From Polaribacter vadi (GTDB lineage: Bacteria; Bacteroidota; Bacteroidia; Flavobacteriales; Flavobacteriaceae), in NCBI RefSeq assembly GCF_018861005.1, contig NZ_JAHKQL010000031.1, positions 278,657 to 342,656 of the forward strand: DNA of 64,000 nt, in the 5' to 3' direction. Under the pieces are notes generated by a model. The model was not told the origin of the DNA. It searched no databases and worked only from the letters and a program-made list of their open reading frames with translations. Positions within the stretch are counted from its first letter, which is position 1. Every line of letters begins with the position of its first letter. Below are positions 29,364-37,707 of this stretch, in pieces. Position numbers and translations under genes: made by a program.

Positions 29364-30656
29364 CTAAAAGTATTTTGTTATAAGACCTACTACTCCTGTA
29401 TAAGATATAATACAAGAGAAAAATAAAGCCGCAAATAAACCTATATTAATACCTAAACTTGTTTTATAACCTTTCATTAATTTTTTATTATTTACTAAAA
29501 GAATAATACCGAGAACAACTAATGGTAATATAAATACATTAAAAACTTGCGATAAAATTTGAACTAAAATTGGTTTACCTCCAAAAAATGCAGGACCAAT
29601 TAACGCTACTAAAGAAGCAATTGCTGTTATTATTCTAAATTGTTTTGAGTTAGTATCTAAAGTTCCTGATTGGTAATCTGCTATTAAAAGAGGTGCTATT
29701 AATAAACACGGAAAAATTGATGACAAACCAGCACTCAGTGTACCAAAAAAGAAAATGGCTACTGCAAAACTTCCTGCAATTGGCTCTAAAGGCTTTGCCA
29801 TATCTAAGACATTATTTACAGGATTACCTTGATGATATAAAGCTCCACTAGCAACTGCCATAATTGCACCACTAATTATAAAAACTAAAATTGCTGCTGT
29901 AATTGCATCTTTACGTTGTCTTCCTAAATCTTTTAGGCTCCAATTTTTTCCTTTAACAAATAAAGGTCTAGATAAAAAAGTTGCTGCAGCCATTGTAGTA
30001 CCTACAAATGCTGCAACCATCATTCTTCCTGAAACCATTGGGTCTTTAGAATCTGGTATATTAGGTATTAATCCTTCTAAAACTTCTGATGGATGTGGAT
30101 AAACAAAAAATAAAGAAATTATAAAAGATAGCCCCATAAACGACACAAATATGACCAGTATCTTTTCGAAAAAAGTATATTTACCTACCAACATAACTGC
30201 ATAAAATACACTAACTATGATAATAGAAATAATTAAAACGGTTTCATATTCATAGGCTTTTAGGCTTTCGAAATTTATTGCAAAAATCTCATAAAGCATA
30301 TTAGAAGAAATTGTTAATATCCCCATAAGTGAACCCCATTGCCCAACAGAAACTCCGATAATAATTAAAATAGCAAGAAATTTACCTCCTTTTAAATATT
30401 TTTTAAAGCTATATAATGCTGTTTCTCCAGTAATTAATGTGTAATTACCATAAACAAACATTAGAATTCCAGAAAATAAACAACTTAATAAAAGCACCCA
30501 AGTCAATTGCATGCCATATGCACTACCTGCTTTAATCATAGATGTTACACTACCTGTTCCAATTGTATAACCGATTGCAAAAATACCTGGTCCAAAACTT
30601 AAAATTAAGGCAAGTATTCTTTTAAAAAGAGTTTTTTTCTGTTTTGTATTTTCCAT
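29364..30656 (-). CDS. Nramp-fold transporter lacking canonical metal-site residues
   Basis: 430 residues with 11 predicted membrane helices and Nramp-like order: FGPGIFAIGYTIGTGSVTSM in the first helix and FVGTTMAAATFLSRPLFV in the sixth. In metal-transporting Nramps helix 1 carries DPGN and helix 6 MPH; here these positions read IGTGS and AAAT, so the manganese/iron site is not conserved. It sits between gluconokinase/6PGDH and the SDR, which suggests transport of a sugar acid or other non-metal solute. That is inference; automated annotation would probably call it a divalent metal transporter. Confidence 0.82.
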   Translation of the reverse strand: MENTKQKKTLFKRILALILSFGPGIFAIGYTIGTGSVTSMIKAGSAYGMQLTWVLLLSCLFSGILMFVYGNYTLITGETALYSFKKYLKGGKFLAILIIIGVSVGQWGSLMGILTISSNMLYEIFAINFESLKAYEYETVLIISIIIVSVFYAVMLVGKYTFFEKILVIFVSFMGLSFIISLFFVYPHPSEVLEGLIPNIPDSKDPMVSGRMMVAAFVGTTMAAATFLSRPLFVKGKNWSLKDLGRQRKDAITAAILVFIISGAIMAVASGALYHQGNPVNNVLDMAKPLEPIAGSFAVAIFFFGTLSAGLSSIFPCLLIAPLLIADYQSGTLDTNSKQFRIITAIASLVALIGPAFFGGKPILVQILSQVFNVFILPLVVLGIILLVNNKKLMKGYKTSLGINIGLFAALFFSCIISYTGVVGLITKYF

Positions 30657-30675
30657 GTATATCTTTAAATTTTAC

Positions 30676-32568
30676 TTATTCTTGCCAGTTTGTGTGATAG
30701 AATTTCCCAGAAGCATCATCATTTCTTTGATAAGTGTGGGCTCCAAAATAATCTCTTTGTGCTTGTATAATATTTGCTGTAGAAGCTGCTTTAGAAAAGC
30801 TATTTAAAAAACTAATTGCGTCTGTTAATGCAGGAACTGGTTGTTCTTTTAAAATACTTTCTGCAACTACGTTTTTAATATTAGGTTTTAAAACATTTAA
30901 TTCTTCTACTATTTTTTTACTTAATAATAAGTTATCTGTAGTTTTAAATTCTTCGACTAAATCTTCCATTAAATCAGATCTAATAATGCAACCATTTGTC
31001 CAAATTCTAGCAAGTTCGCTTAAATTCAAATTCCAAGAATGTTTTTTAGAAGCTTCATTTATTAACTTAAAACCTTGGTAATGATTTACCATTCTTGCAA
31101 ATTGATATGCTTTATGAATATCATCTTCATTTAAAGCTAGCACATCAAAATTATTAGTATCAAAACTTTTGCTGGTTGTTACTCTTTCATCCTTAAAAAA
31201 GGAAGCATATCTAGCGAATAAAGATGTAGTTATCATAGAACTTGGTATACCCAATTCTGCAGTTGCAATAGTTGTCCAGTTTCCTGTACCTTTATTACCA
31301 GCTTTATCCATAATTTTATGAATTAACCAATCATCACCTTCTTTTTTTCTTAGAATATCAACAGTAATTTCTAATAAATAACTGTTTGTCGTAATTTTCC
31401 ATGATTCTAAAATAGCAGCTATTTCATCAGGATTTTTACCTAGATTTTTCAATAATATATATGCTTCTGCCAATAATTGCATTTCTACATATTCAATACC
31501 ATTATGCACCATTTTCACAAAATGACCACTACCTTCTGTACCAATATATGTACAACAAGCGTTTCCGTTTTTATCTTTGGCAGCTATGGCTTCTAAATAA
31601 TCTTTTATTTTATCATAAGAATCTTTGCTACCTCCAGGCATAATAGAAGGTCCTTTTAAGGCTCCTTCTTCTCCACCAGAAACTCCAGTTCCTATAAATT
31701 CGATTTCTTTGGATTTTAAATAATCGAAACGTTCTAAAGTTTTTTTGTAGTTCGAGTTTCCTCCATCAATTAAAATATCTCCTTTAGATAAATAGGGTAA
31801 CAAATCGTTAATAACGTAATCTGTAGTTTTACCAGCATTTACCATTAACATGATCTTTCTTGGTTTTTGCAAGGAATTTACAAAAGCACCTAAATCATCA
31901 AAAGCTTGTGCTTCTGATAATTCTGAAAACTGGTTTTTAAAATTCTTAGCAACATCTACTTCTAAACCATCTACATGTCTATTAAACAATGACATTTTAA
32001 AACCGTTATTCGCTAAATTTCTACTTAAGCTTTTACCCATTACTCCTAAGCCAAAAAGACCAAATTCTGACTTGTTTTCTAAATTTTCTTTTATGCTTTT
32101 CACAATATCTTTTTGTGTTGATTTTACATCTATATGCAGTGCATTCTTTGGTTCTTCTAAAGTATTAAACTGAGATTCTAAAAGCTTAGACCCCATAAAA
32201 TGCCCTTTTCTATTATCTAGCCTTTCTTTAATTAATTTAAAAGTACCTTTAAGAAAAACCCATTCAGAGTTTTCTTCTATTGTATTTTCTAATATGTTTC
32301 TATAAGATTGTTTTAATGCAGAACAAACAATAACACAATCTTTGTTATCATCAATTTGTGTTTTTGCTAATTTGTTTAAATTTTGAAGCCAACTATATCT
32401 ATCCTCATCAACCAAAGAAATACCATTAGACATTTTTTTAACGTTGCTTTCTGGGTGAAAATCATCACCATCAAAAAAAGAAATTTTTAGTTCTTCTGAT
32501 AAAAGTTTACCAATGGTACTTTTACCCACTCCTGAAACTCCGATAACAAAAATTACTCTTGGATGCAT
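30676..32568 (-). CDS. Gluconokinase / 6-phosphogluconate dehydrogenase fusion
   Basis: 630 residues from the ATG at 32568; the upstream in-frame extension to 32616 reads through an inverted repeat and is not credible. Residues 1-165 are a GntK-type gluconokinase with P-loop IGVSGVGKST and FDGDDFHPESN. From 168 there is a complete decarboxylating 6-phosphogluconate dehydrogenase: FGLFGLGVMGKSL binds NADP, GTGVSGGEEGALKGPSIMPG and KMVHNGIEY form the active site, and RDYFGAHTYQR is the usual tail. Together they convert gluconate to ribulose-5-phosphate. Members of each family are normally separate proteins. First gene of its operon. Confidence 0.92.
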   Translation of the reverse strand: MHPRVIFVIGVSGVGKSTIGKLLSEELKISFFDGDDFHPESNVKKMSNGISLVDEDRYSWLQNLNKLAKTQIDDNKDCVIVCSALKQSYRNILENTIEENSEWVFLKGTFKLIKERLDNRKGHFMGSKLLESQFNTLEEPKNALHIDVKSTQKDIVKSIKENLENKSEFGLFGLGVMGKSLSRNLANNGFKMSLFNRHVDGLEVDVAKNFKNQFSELSEAQAFDDLGAFVNSLQKPRKIMLMVNAGKTTDYVINDLLPYLSKGDILIDGGNSNYKKTLERFDYLKSKEIEFIGTGVSGGEEGALKGPSIMPGGSKDSYDKIKDYLEAIAAKDKNGNACCTYIGTEGSGHFVKMVHNGIEYVEMQLLAEAYILLKNLGKNPDEIAAILESWKITTNSYLLEITVDILRKKEGDDWLIHKIMDKAGNKGTGNWTTIATAELGIPSSMITTSLFARYASFFKDERVTTSKSFDTNNFDVLALNEDDIHKAYQFARMVNHYQGFKLINEASKKHSWNLNLSELARIWTNGCIIRSDLMEDLVEEFKTTDNLLLSKKIVEELNVLKPNIKNVVAESILKEQPVPALTDAISFLNSFSKAASTANIIQAQRDYFGAHTYQRNDDASGKFYHTNWQE

Positions 32569-32574
32569 CTTAAA

Positions 32575-32620
32575 ATATTTGGACAGCCAGATTGGTTTAC
32601 CAGTTTGGCTGTCCAAATAT
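32575..32620. promoter_or_regulatory. Long inverted repeat with UxuR/GntR-like operator core
   Basis: Arms ATATTTGGACAGCCA (32575-32589) and TGGCTGTCCAAATAT (32606-32620) are a perfect 15-base inverted repeat. Between them lies TTGGTTTACCAG (32592-32603), a TTGGT-NN-ACCA core like the UxuR/ExuR branch of GntR repressors. On the minus strand TATATTTG (32621-32614), a perfect -7 box, overlaps the distal arm, so a bound repressor would cover the promoter. It ends 7 bases before the ATG of the gluconokinase/6PGDH gene. No GntR gene lies in the window. Confidence 0.7.
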
Positions 32621-32730
32621 AAATTAATTTATTCAATTAATTGTATTAATAATAATTCAATTTAATAAAAAAATGATAATTGATAATAAAAGTTAATAAA
32701 ATGTCTGAAATAGTCAATAATATAGACTAA

Positions 32731-33474
32731 TTAATAATCAATCCAATTTTTAAAATCTTTAACTCTTTCTCTACTTACAATTATTTCTGAGTCTTTGTAA
32801 GCATGTAAAATCAATTTTAAACGACTATTTGAATAAGTAATAATATCTTTTACAGCATTAATGTGCACTATAAACGTTCTATTAACTCTAAAAAAATGTG
32901 CTGGATTCAAATCTTGCTCTAAGCGTGTTAAAGATTGATTTATAACGTAATTATTTTCTTTAGAGTTTAAAAAAGTTGCATTATCAAAACTGTAAAAACA
33001 AGTTATATCATCAGATTTAAATATTTTAATTTTTTTGCCAATTTTTACCGTAAAAGATTCTTTGTAATGTACAGCTTTATAATTACTCACTAATTTTTTA
33101 AATTCTTTTAAATCAGTTTCTTTTTGATACACTTCTTTTGCTTTACGAATAGCATTAGTAAGTTTGTTTTTATTAATGGGTTTTAACAAATACGAAATGC
33201 TGTTATAGTCAAATGCTTTAATACTGTAATTACTAAATGCGGTTGTAAAAATTATTTTTGATGTTATTTCTACTCGATCAAAAATATCAAAACATAATCC
33301 GTCTGAAAGCTGAATATCTAAAAAAATTAAATCGGGTTGTTGGTTTTTCTGAAACCATAAAATAGTTGATTTTACAGAAGTCAATTTATCTAAAACTTCT
33401 ATTTCAAAATCGTACAACAAACGCTCTAATCTTCTTGCTGATGGTAACTCGTCTTCTATAATTAATACCTTCAT
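32731..33474 (-). CDS. LytTR response regulator (copy 1)
   Basis: 247 residues: receiver domain with phospho-acceptor Asp53 (LIFLDIQLSDG) and a C-terminal LytTR DNA-binding domain (about 140-247; FFRVNRTFIVHINAVKDI, SRLKLILHAY). Its start overlaps the upstream LytS-type kinase by one base, so the pair is translationally coupled. Its last 55 residues are nearly identical to those of the regulator at 35022-35777, so both should recognise the same DNA site. Confidence 0.94.
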   Translation of the reverse strand: MKVLIIEDELPSARRLERLLYDFEIEVLDKLTSVKSTILWFQKNQQPDLIFLDIQLSDGLCFDIFDRVEITSKIIFTTAFSNYSIKAFDYNSISYLLKPINKNKLTNAIRKAKEVYQKETDLKEFKKLVSNYKAVHYKESFTVKIGKKIKIFKSDDITCFYSFDNATFLNSKENNYVINQSLTRLEQDLNPAHFFRVNRTFIVHINAVKDIITYSNSRLKLILHAYKDSEIIVSRERVKDFKNWIDY

Positions 33475-34886
33475 TAAACAGTTTCTAAAGTTGGCAATTT
33501 AATTATATAATGGGTTGCAGTGTCTTCTATAATTACATTTTTATCTGTAAAAAAAGCAATTCTTTGTTTAATATTTTCTATTCCTTTTTTAGATTCTGAA
33601 GTTGTATTTTGTTTTAAATTCTTATTATTCTTTATCACTAAATAATTTTCTTCGGATGAAATTTTTACGCTAACAATCGTATTGCTACTAATTTCATTAT
33701 GTTTTACAACATTCTCTAAAACTTGCTGTAAAATAGTTGACACAATATATTTTTCTTTGGTTTTTTCATCAACAGAAATTGTAAAATTTAAACCGACTTC
33801 AAATCTATCTTTTAATAATTCTAGATAACTCTTAGCGAATTCAATTTCATTTTTTACTAAAACTACATCTTGCTTTTCTTGTTCTAAAAAATAACGATAA
33901 ATATGTGATAAATTCTCAGAAAACAAAACTGCTTTTTTAGAGTTTTCTTCAATTAAACTAGTTAAAACGTTAATATTATTGAACAAAAAATGCGGACTGA
34001 TTTGATTTTTTAATTGTTGATAGTTTAGTTGAGATTCTAGTGATTGTTGGGTTAAGAAAGTTTTCTCTTGTTTATTTAAAAGTTGAATAAAATACAAGTG
34101 AGTTACTATTAAAACATAAATAAAAAAAGGGGCATACAATAATATACTTGAAATTAAAAATACTTCATCAAAAGTTATATTGAATCCACTTTTTACAATT
34201 CTGAAATTATTTACTGAAATAATAATCCAAAATACCAATATAGATATTGATACCATATAATAAATTGCAACATAAATCTTTCTTTTTGAAAAATGAAACT
34301 GTTGATAAACATAGTTAAAAAAATGAATACTAATTAATGAAAAAATGAAACCTACAGGTAAAAAATTATAAATGATTTGAACAGATTCACTAAATGAAAA
34401 TTTCTCAAATGCAATAATTAATATATATAATAAGACTCCAGAAAATGATATTAAAAATAACTGTAAATAAGAAAATTTCACCTCCCTAGATAGAAATTCA
34501 GTTTTAGTTTCTTTAATTTTATGAAAAAACGCAAAAAACATACAGATTAAAGATGAAATGAATGCAGATGTAAAGTTTTCATAACTTAATACACTATGGC
34601 TCTCACGTATTATAATGAATTTAAAAAAGCAATAAGTAAAGAAGAAAATGATAACAAAATTATACAAAAAAACCTTTAACAATAATTTTGTGAATTTTTG
34701 ATTTACATCATAAAAATAAAATAATAAAAAACAAGGGGTAAATAATATCGGTATTGTTAAGCTTATAATCTCTAATAACAAATTATAATTAAACGTATTA
34801 ATTACCAATAAAATTATAATTGCTATTGAATGAATTAAAGTTGTAATTATAAATGACTGTAAAAATGATTTATAGATTTTCTTCAT
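33474..34886 (-). CDS. LytS-type membrane sensor histidine kinase
   Basis: 470 residues: about eight hydrophobic helices (residues 10-270), a short linker, then the His_kinase domain (NQISPHFLFNNINVLTSLIE with the phospho-His) and an HATPase domain with VLENVVKHN and KGIENIKQRIAFF. No extracytoplasmic sensor domain is evident, so the signal may be in the membrane. A 21-bp-period direct repeat lies 57-87 bases upstream. Partner: the LytTR regulator downstream. Confidence 0.92.
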   Translation of the reverse strand: MKKIYKSFLQSFIITTLIHSIAIIILLVINTFNYNLLLEIISLTIPILFTPCFLLFYFYDVNQKFTKLLLKVFLYNFVIIFFFTYCFFKFIIIRESHSVLSYENFTSAFISSLICMFFAFFHKIKETKTEFLSREVKFSYLQLFLISFSGVLLYILIIAFEKFSFSESVQIIYNFLPVGFIFSLISIHFFNYVYQQFHFSKRKIYVAIYYMVSISILVFWIIISVNNFRIVKSGFNITFDEVFLISSILLYAPFFIYVLIVTHLYFIQLLNKQEKTFLTQQSLESQLNYQQLKNQISPHFLFNNINVLTSLIEENSKKAVLFSENLSHIYRYFLEQEKQDVVLVKNEIEFAKSYLELLKDRFEVGLNFTISVDEKTKEKYIVSTILQQVLENVVKHNEISSNTIVSVKISSEENYLVIKNNKNLKQNTTSESKKGIENIKQRIAFFTDKNVIIEDTATHYIIKLPTLETV

Positions 34887-34942
34887 AATTTCTAATTTTC
34901 ATCAAAAATGAAATTTATCACTTTTAATAAAAAAAGAAATAT

Positions 34943-34973
34943 AGTGAATTGTTAATTTATCTAAGTGAATTGT
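34943..34973. promoter_or_regulatory. Putative LytTR binding site upstream of the LytS-type kinase
   Basis: AGTGAATTGT occurs at 34943-34952 and again at 34964-34973, a direct repeat with a period of 21 bp (two helical turns). On the minus strand each reads ACAATTCACT, close to the LytTR consensus (TACAGTT-like). Two direct half-sites with this spacing are the known layout for LytTR regulators. A similar pair at 39587-39616 precedes the other LytTR operon. Confidence 0.55.
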
Positions 34974-35021
34974 ATTAAAATAAGTTTTAATACAAAAAAA
35001 GAAATTTAAAATCCGATTACG

Positions 35022-35777
35022 TTAGTCAATCCAATTTTTAAAATCTTTAACACGCTCTCTACTTACAATAATTTCTGAGCCTTTATAAGAATGCAAAACT
35101 AATTTTAAACGAGAATTTGAATACGCAATAATATCTTTTATAGCATTAATATGCACTATAAACGTTCTGTTTACTCTAAAAAAATGTTCTGGATCTAATT
35201 GTTCTTGCCAGTTTTCTAGAGAATTATCTAACAAAAAATTTCTATTTTCTTTGGTATGAATATAGGTAGATTTGTTTTCGCTATAAAAACATTCAATTTC
35301 ATCTATATGAATAATTTTTATGTGTTGCCCCACTTTTATAGACAATCGTTTTTTGAATTTACGATCTACAGGGTTTATCAATAATTTTCGAATATCATCT
35401 AAATTTACTTGAACATCTGATTGCTTTGGCTGTTGTTCTTTAAATTGATTTACTGCGGATGTTAACTCATCATCATCTATTGGTTTTAAAAGATAATCGA
35501 TGCTATTTAGCTTAAATGCTTTAAGTGCATATTCATCATAAGCTGTTGTAAAAATAATGGCTGATTTTACTTCAATTTCTTCGAAAATTTCGAAAGATAA
35601 TCCGTCTGATAATTGAATATCTAAAAATATTAAATCTGGGTGTTTATTGTTTTGCAACCAATTTAAAGATTCTTCTACAGAATGCAACATTTGCTGAACT
35701 TCGATATCTAATTCTGATAACATTCTGTTTAGCCTTCTTGCTGCTGGCTTTTCATCTTCAATTATTAATACGTTCAT
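35022..35777 (-). CDS. LytTR response regulator (copy 2)
   Basis: 251 residues: receiver with Asp53 (LIFLDIQLSDG) and a C-terminal LytTR domain (FFRVNRTFIVHINAIKDI, ISRERV-type end GSEIIVSRERVKDFKNWID). Paralogous to the regulator at 32731-33474; the DNA-binding half is far more conserved than the linker. It is last in the row containing the LytS-2TM kinase and five small 2TM genes, and is 72 bases from the nearest of them. Most likely the output regulator of that kinase. Confidence 0.93.
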   Translation of the reverse strand: MNVLIIEDEKPAARRLNRMLSELDIEVQQMLHSVEESLNWLQNNKHPDLIFLDIQLSDGLSFEIFEEIEVKSAIIFTTAYDEYALKAFKLNSIDYLLKPIDDDELTSAVNQFKEQQPKQSDVQVNLDDIRKLLINPVDRKFKKRLSIKVGQHIKIIHIDEIECFYSENKSTYIHTKENRNFLLDNSLENWQEQLDPEHFFRVNRTFIVHINAIKDIIAYSNSRLKLVLHSYKGSEIIVSRERVKDFKNWID

Positions 35778-35849
35778 AAAATTATAATTCGTTTTAAGTT
35801 GTTGGTTTTTGTTGAAAATTTTAAGGTTTTTAGAAATTTTACTTGTAAA

Positions 35850-36158
35850 CTATTCCATAAATTCTTTAATTTTTCTTTCTTCCCAGTTTTTATCAAAAAA
35901 AGTAAAAAAACCGAATGTTCTTAAGGCATCAAAAAGTAAGAAAATTCCACCTACTAACCAAAAAGGAATGTGTTTAAATCCTTCTGAATTGTATTGATTG
36001 CTAAATATTAAATCACCAAAAATTTTAAATTTAAAAGACCAAACAAACGTTAAAAATAAATTGACTAGTACATAGGTTATTACATGTTTGTAAAAATTCT
36101 TAATAGCTTCTACTTTCTGTTTTGCTTTTTGTAGTTTTATTTTTTGTGAATTATCCAT
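35850..36158 (-). CDS. 2TM-domain protein
   Basis: 102 residues with one 2TM domain: a basic amphipathic N-terminal helix (KAKQKVEAIKNFYKHVITYV), two membrane helices, and the C-terminal signature NWEERKIKEFM. The 2TM family (PF13239) is known as a membrane module at the ends of Bacteroidota LytS-type kinases; its function is unknown. Separated by 2 bases from the next gene. Confidence 0.88.
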   Translation of the reverse strand: MDNSQKIKLQKAKQKVEAIKNFYKHVITYVLVNLFLTFVWSFKFKIFGDLIFSNQYNSEGFKHIPFWLVGGIFLLFDALRTFGFFTFFDKNWEERKIKEFME

Positions 36159-36160
36159 AA

Positions 36161-36496
36161 TTAAAACTTATTTCTTCTTTTATCGTCTTTATCCATCAGT
36201 TCTTTTATCTTCTTTTCTTCCCAATCTTTACTAAAACCTAAAGATTTAAAACCAAAAACCCCCATCCAATGAAAAAACATTCCAATCCCCCAAAAAAGCC
36301 AAGTAGAATAGACTCCGAAATTTGTAATTGCTTCTATAAAAGAATAACCACTTGTCATTAATCCGAAGATTATTACACCACTTATAAATAGGTTTACAAT
36401 TACATACACTACTAAATGAATGTAAAATGCTTTAATGTCTTTTACCCTTTTCTTAGCTCTAATATAATTCTGTTCTTGTGTAAAATCTCTTTCCAT
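36161..36496 (-). CDS. 2TM-domain protein
   Basis: 111 residues: RAKKRVKDIKAFYIHLVVYV, first helix, a longer loop (GYSFIEAITNFGVYS), second helix ending in FHWMGVFGFKSLG, then DWEEKKIKELMDK. One 2TM domain. It lies 2 bases from each neighbour, so it is part of a tightly packed operon. Function unknown. Confidence 0.88.
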   Translation of the reverse strand: MERDFTQEQNYIRAKKRVKDIKAFYIHLVVYVIVNLFISGVIIFGLMTSGYSFIEAITNFGVYSTWLFWGIGMFFHWMGVFGFKSLGFSKDWEEKKIKELMDKDDKRRNKF

Positions 36497-36498
36497 TT

Positions 36499-37092
36499 TT
36501 ATTTAAAATTCTTTATAATTTCTTTTGTTTTTCTTTCTTCCCAATTTTTGCCTAATCCTAGAAAATTAAATCCAAAAACACCAAACCAATGCAAAAATAT
36601 GGCAATACACATTCCACCAACTGCAAACCAAAAAAAGTGAAATTGAGGTACAAATTTTAAGTTTACAAAAACTATAATTGGCAAAGTAAAAAGGGTTACA
36701 ATTAAGTGCATATAAAACCCTTTAATTTCTTCTGTTTGTTTTTTTGCTTTTAAATAATACTTCTCATTTATATAAGTAATATCTTCTTCTATTTCTTTTT
36801 TATGGACGCTATTTGCAATAATTTCTTTTAATTTTTTGTCTTCCCAATCCTTTTTAAAACTTAGTTTAGAAAAAGCAAAAACACTTATATAATGGACCAC
36901 TAAACCCAAACACCAAGCTAAAATTGCATACCAATACCATTCAAATTGTGGAAACGTTTTTAGGTTGATAAACACTAGAAAAGGCAATATTAAAAAGGTG
37001 GCAGAAAAGTGCGTATAAAACCCTTTAATATCTTTTATTCTTTTCTGTGCTATTAATTTTAGTTGATAATTTACTTGCTCTTGCTGGTTCAT
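36499..37092 (-). CDS. Tandem double 2TM-domain protein
   Basis: 197 residues made of two consecutive 2TM domains. The first (about 12-95) runs from AQKRIKDIKGFYTHFSATFL to DWEDKKLKEII; the second (about 110-195) from AKKQTEEIKGFYMHLIVTLF to NWEERKTKEIIKN. Four membrane helices in all. The internal duplication, within a row of single-domain paralogues, suggests fusion of two neighbours. Confidence 0.88.
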   Translation of the reverse strand: MNQQEQVNYQLKLIAQKRIKDIKGFYTHFSATFLILPFLVFINLKTFPQFEWYWYAILAWCLGLVVHYISVFAFSKLSFKKDWEDKKLKEIIANSVHKKEIEEDITYINEKYYLKAKKQTEEIKGFYMHLIVTLFTLPIIVFVNLKFVPQFHFFWFAVGGMCIAIFLHWFGVFGFNFLGLGKNWEERKTKEIIKNFK

Positions 37093-37093
37093 C

Positions 37094-37381
37094 TTACTGA
37101 TTCTCGTTCATAAATTCTTTTATTTTTCTTTCTTCCCAGTTGTTACCTAAGCCTAATAACTTAAAACCAAAAACGCCTAACCAATGAAAAAACAAACCTA
37201 AACCCCAACCTAAAACTGAAAACCAAAACCAATGAAAATGTGGTACAAATTTTAAATTAACAAAAATAATTACGGGAATAATTGTACAATAAACGGTTAA
37301 ATGCGTGTAAAACCCTTTTATTTCTTTCACTTTTTTTTGAGCTTTATAATAACGTTGCTGATTGCTAAATTCTGTTTCCAT
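37094..37381 (-). CDS. 2TM-domain protein
   Basis: 95 residues, one 2TM domain: KAQKKVKEIKGFYTHLTVYC, helix with IIPVIIFVNLKF, helix with FSVLGWGLGLFFHWLGVFGF, then NNWEERKIKEFM. Very similar to the second half of the double-2TM protein next to it. Function unknown. Confidence 0.88.
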   Translation of the reverse strand: METEFSNQQRYYKAQKKVKEIKGFYTHLTVYCTIIPVIIFVNLKFVPHFHWFWFSVLGWGLGLFFHWLGVFGFKLLGLGNNWEERKIKEFMNENQ

Positions 37382-37383
37382 TT

Positions 37384-37707
37384 TTATCTTCTATAATTTT
37401 GTTCTTCCATGTATTTTTTAATCTTTCTTTTTTCCCAATCTTTGTTAAAAAAGAAACTTACACCAAATGTATTTAATGCTTGAAAAGCAATACCAATTCC
37501 CCAAAACAACCATATTTTATAATTGTTGTTATAAAAAACAGCTTGTGTAAAAGAATCTCCATCATTCATATCCCCAGTAATAAAAATGATACTTAAAAAG
37601 GTATTTACTACAACATAAACAGCTAAATGCTTATAAAACTTGCTAATTTTTTCTACTCTTTTACGAGCTAAAATATATTTCTGTTCCTCTGTAAATTCCC
37701 TTTCCAT
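37384..37707 (-). CDS. 2TM-domain protein
   Basis: 107 residues, one 2TM domain: RKRVEKISKFYKHLAVYVVV, a polar loop (GDMNDGDSFTQAVFY), a second helix, then DWEKRKIKKYM. Its start overlaps the stop of the kinase by one base. Most like the proteins at 35850 and 36161 among the set. Confidence 0.88.
   Translation of the reverse strand: MEREFTEEQKYILARKRVEKISKFYKHLAVYVVVNTFLSIIFITGDMNDGDSFTQAVFYNNNYKIWLFWGIGIAFQALNTFGVSFFFNKDWEKRKIKKYMEEQNYRR

Noticed and set aside
32569..32616. N-terminal extension of the gluconokinase/6PGDH gene from a TTG
   Set aside because: The 16 extra codons are translated from the inverted repeat and overlap the -7 box; MHPRVIFVIGVSGVGKST from the ATG at 32568 is the natural start.
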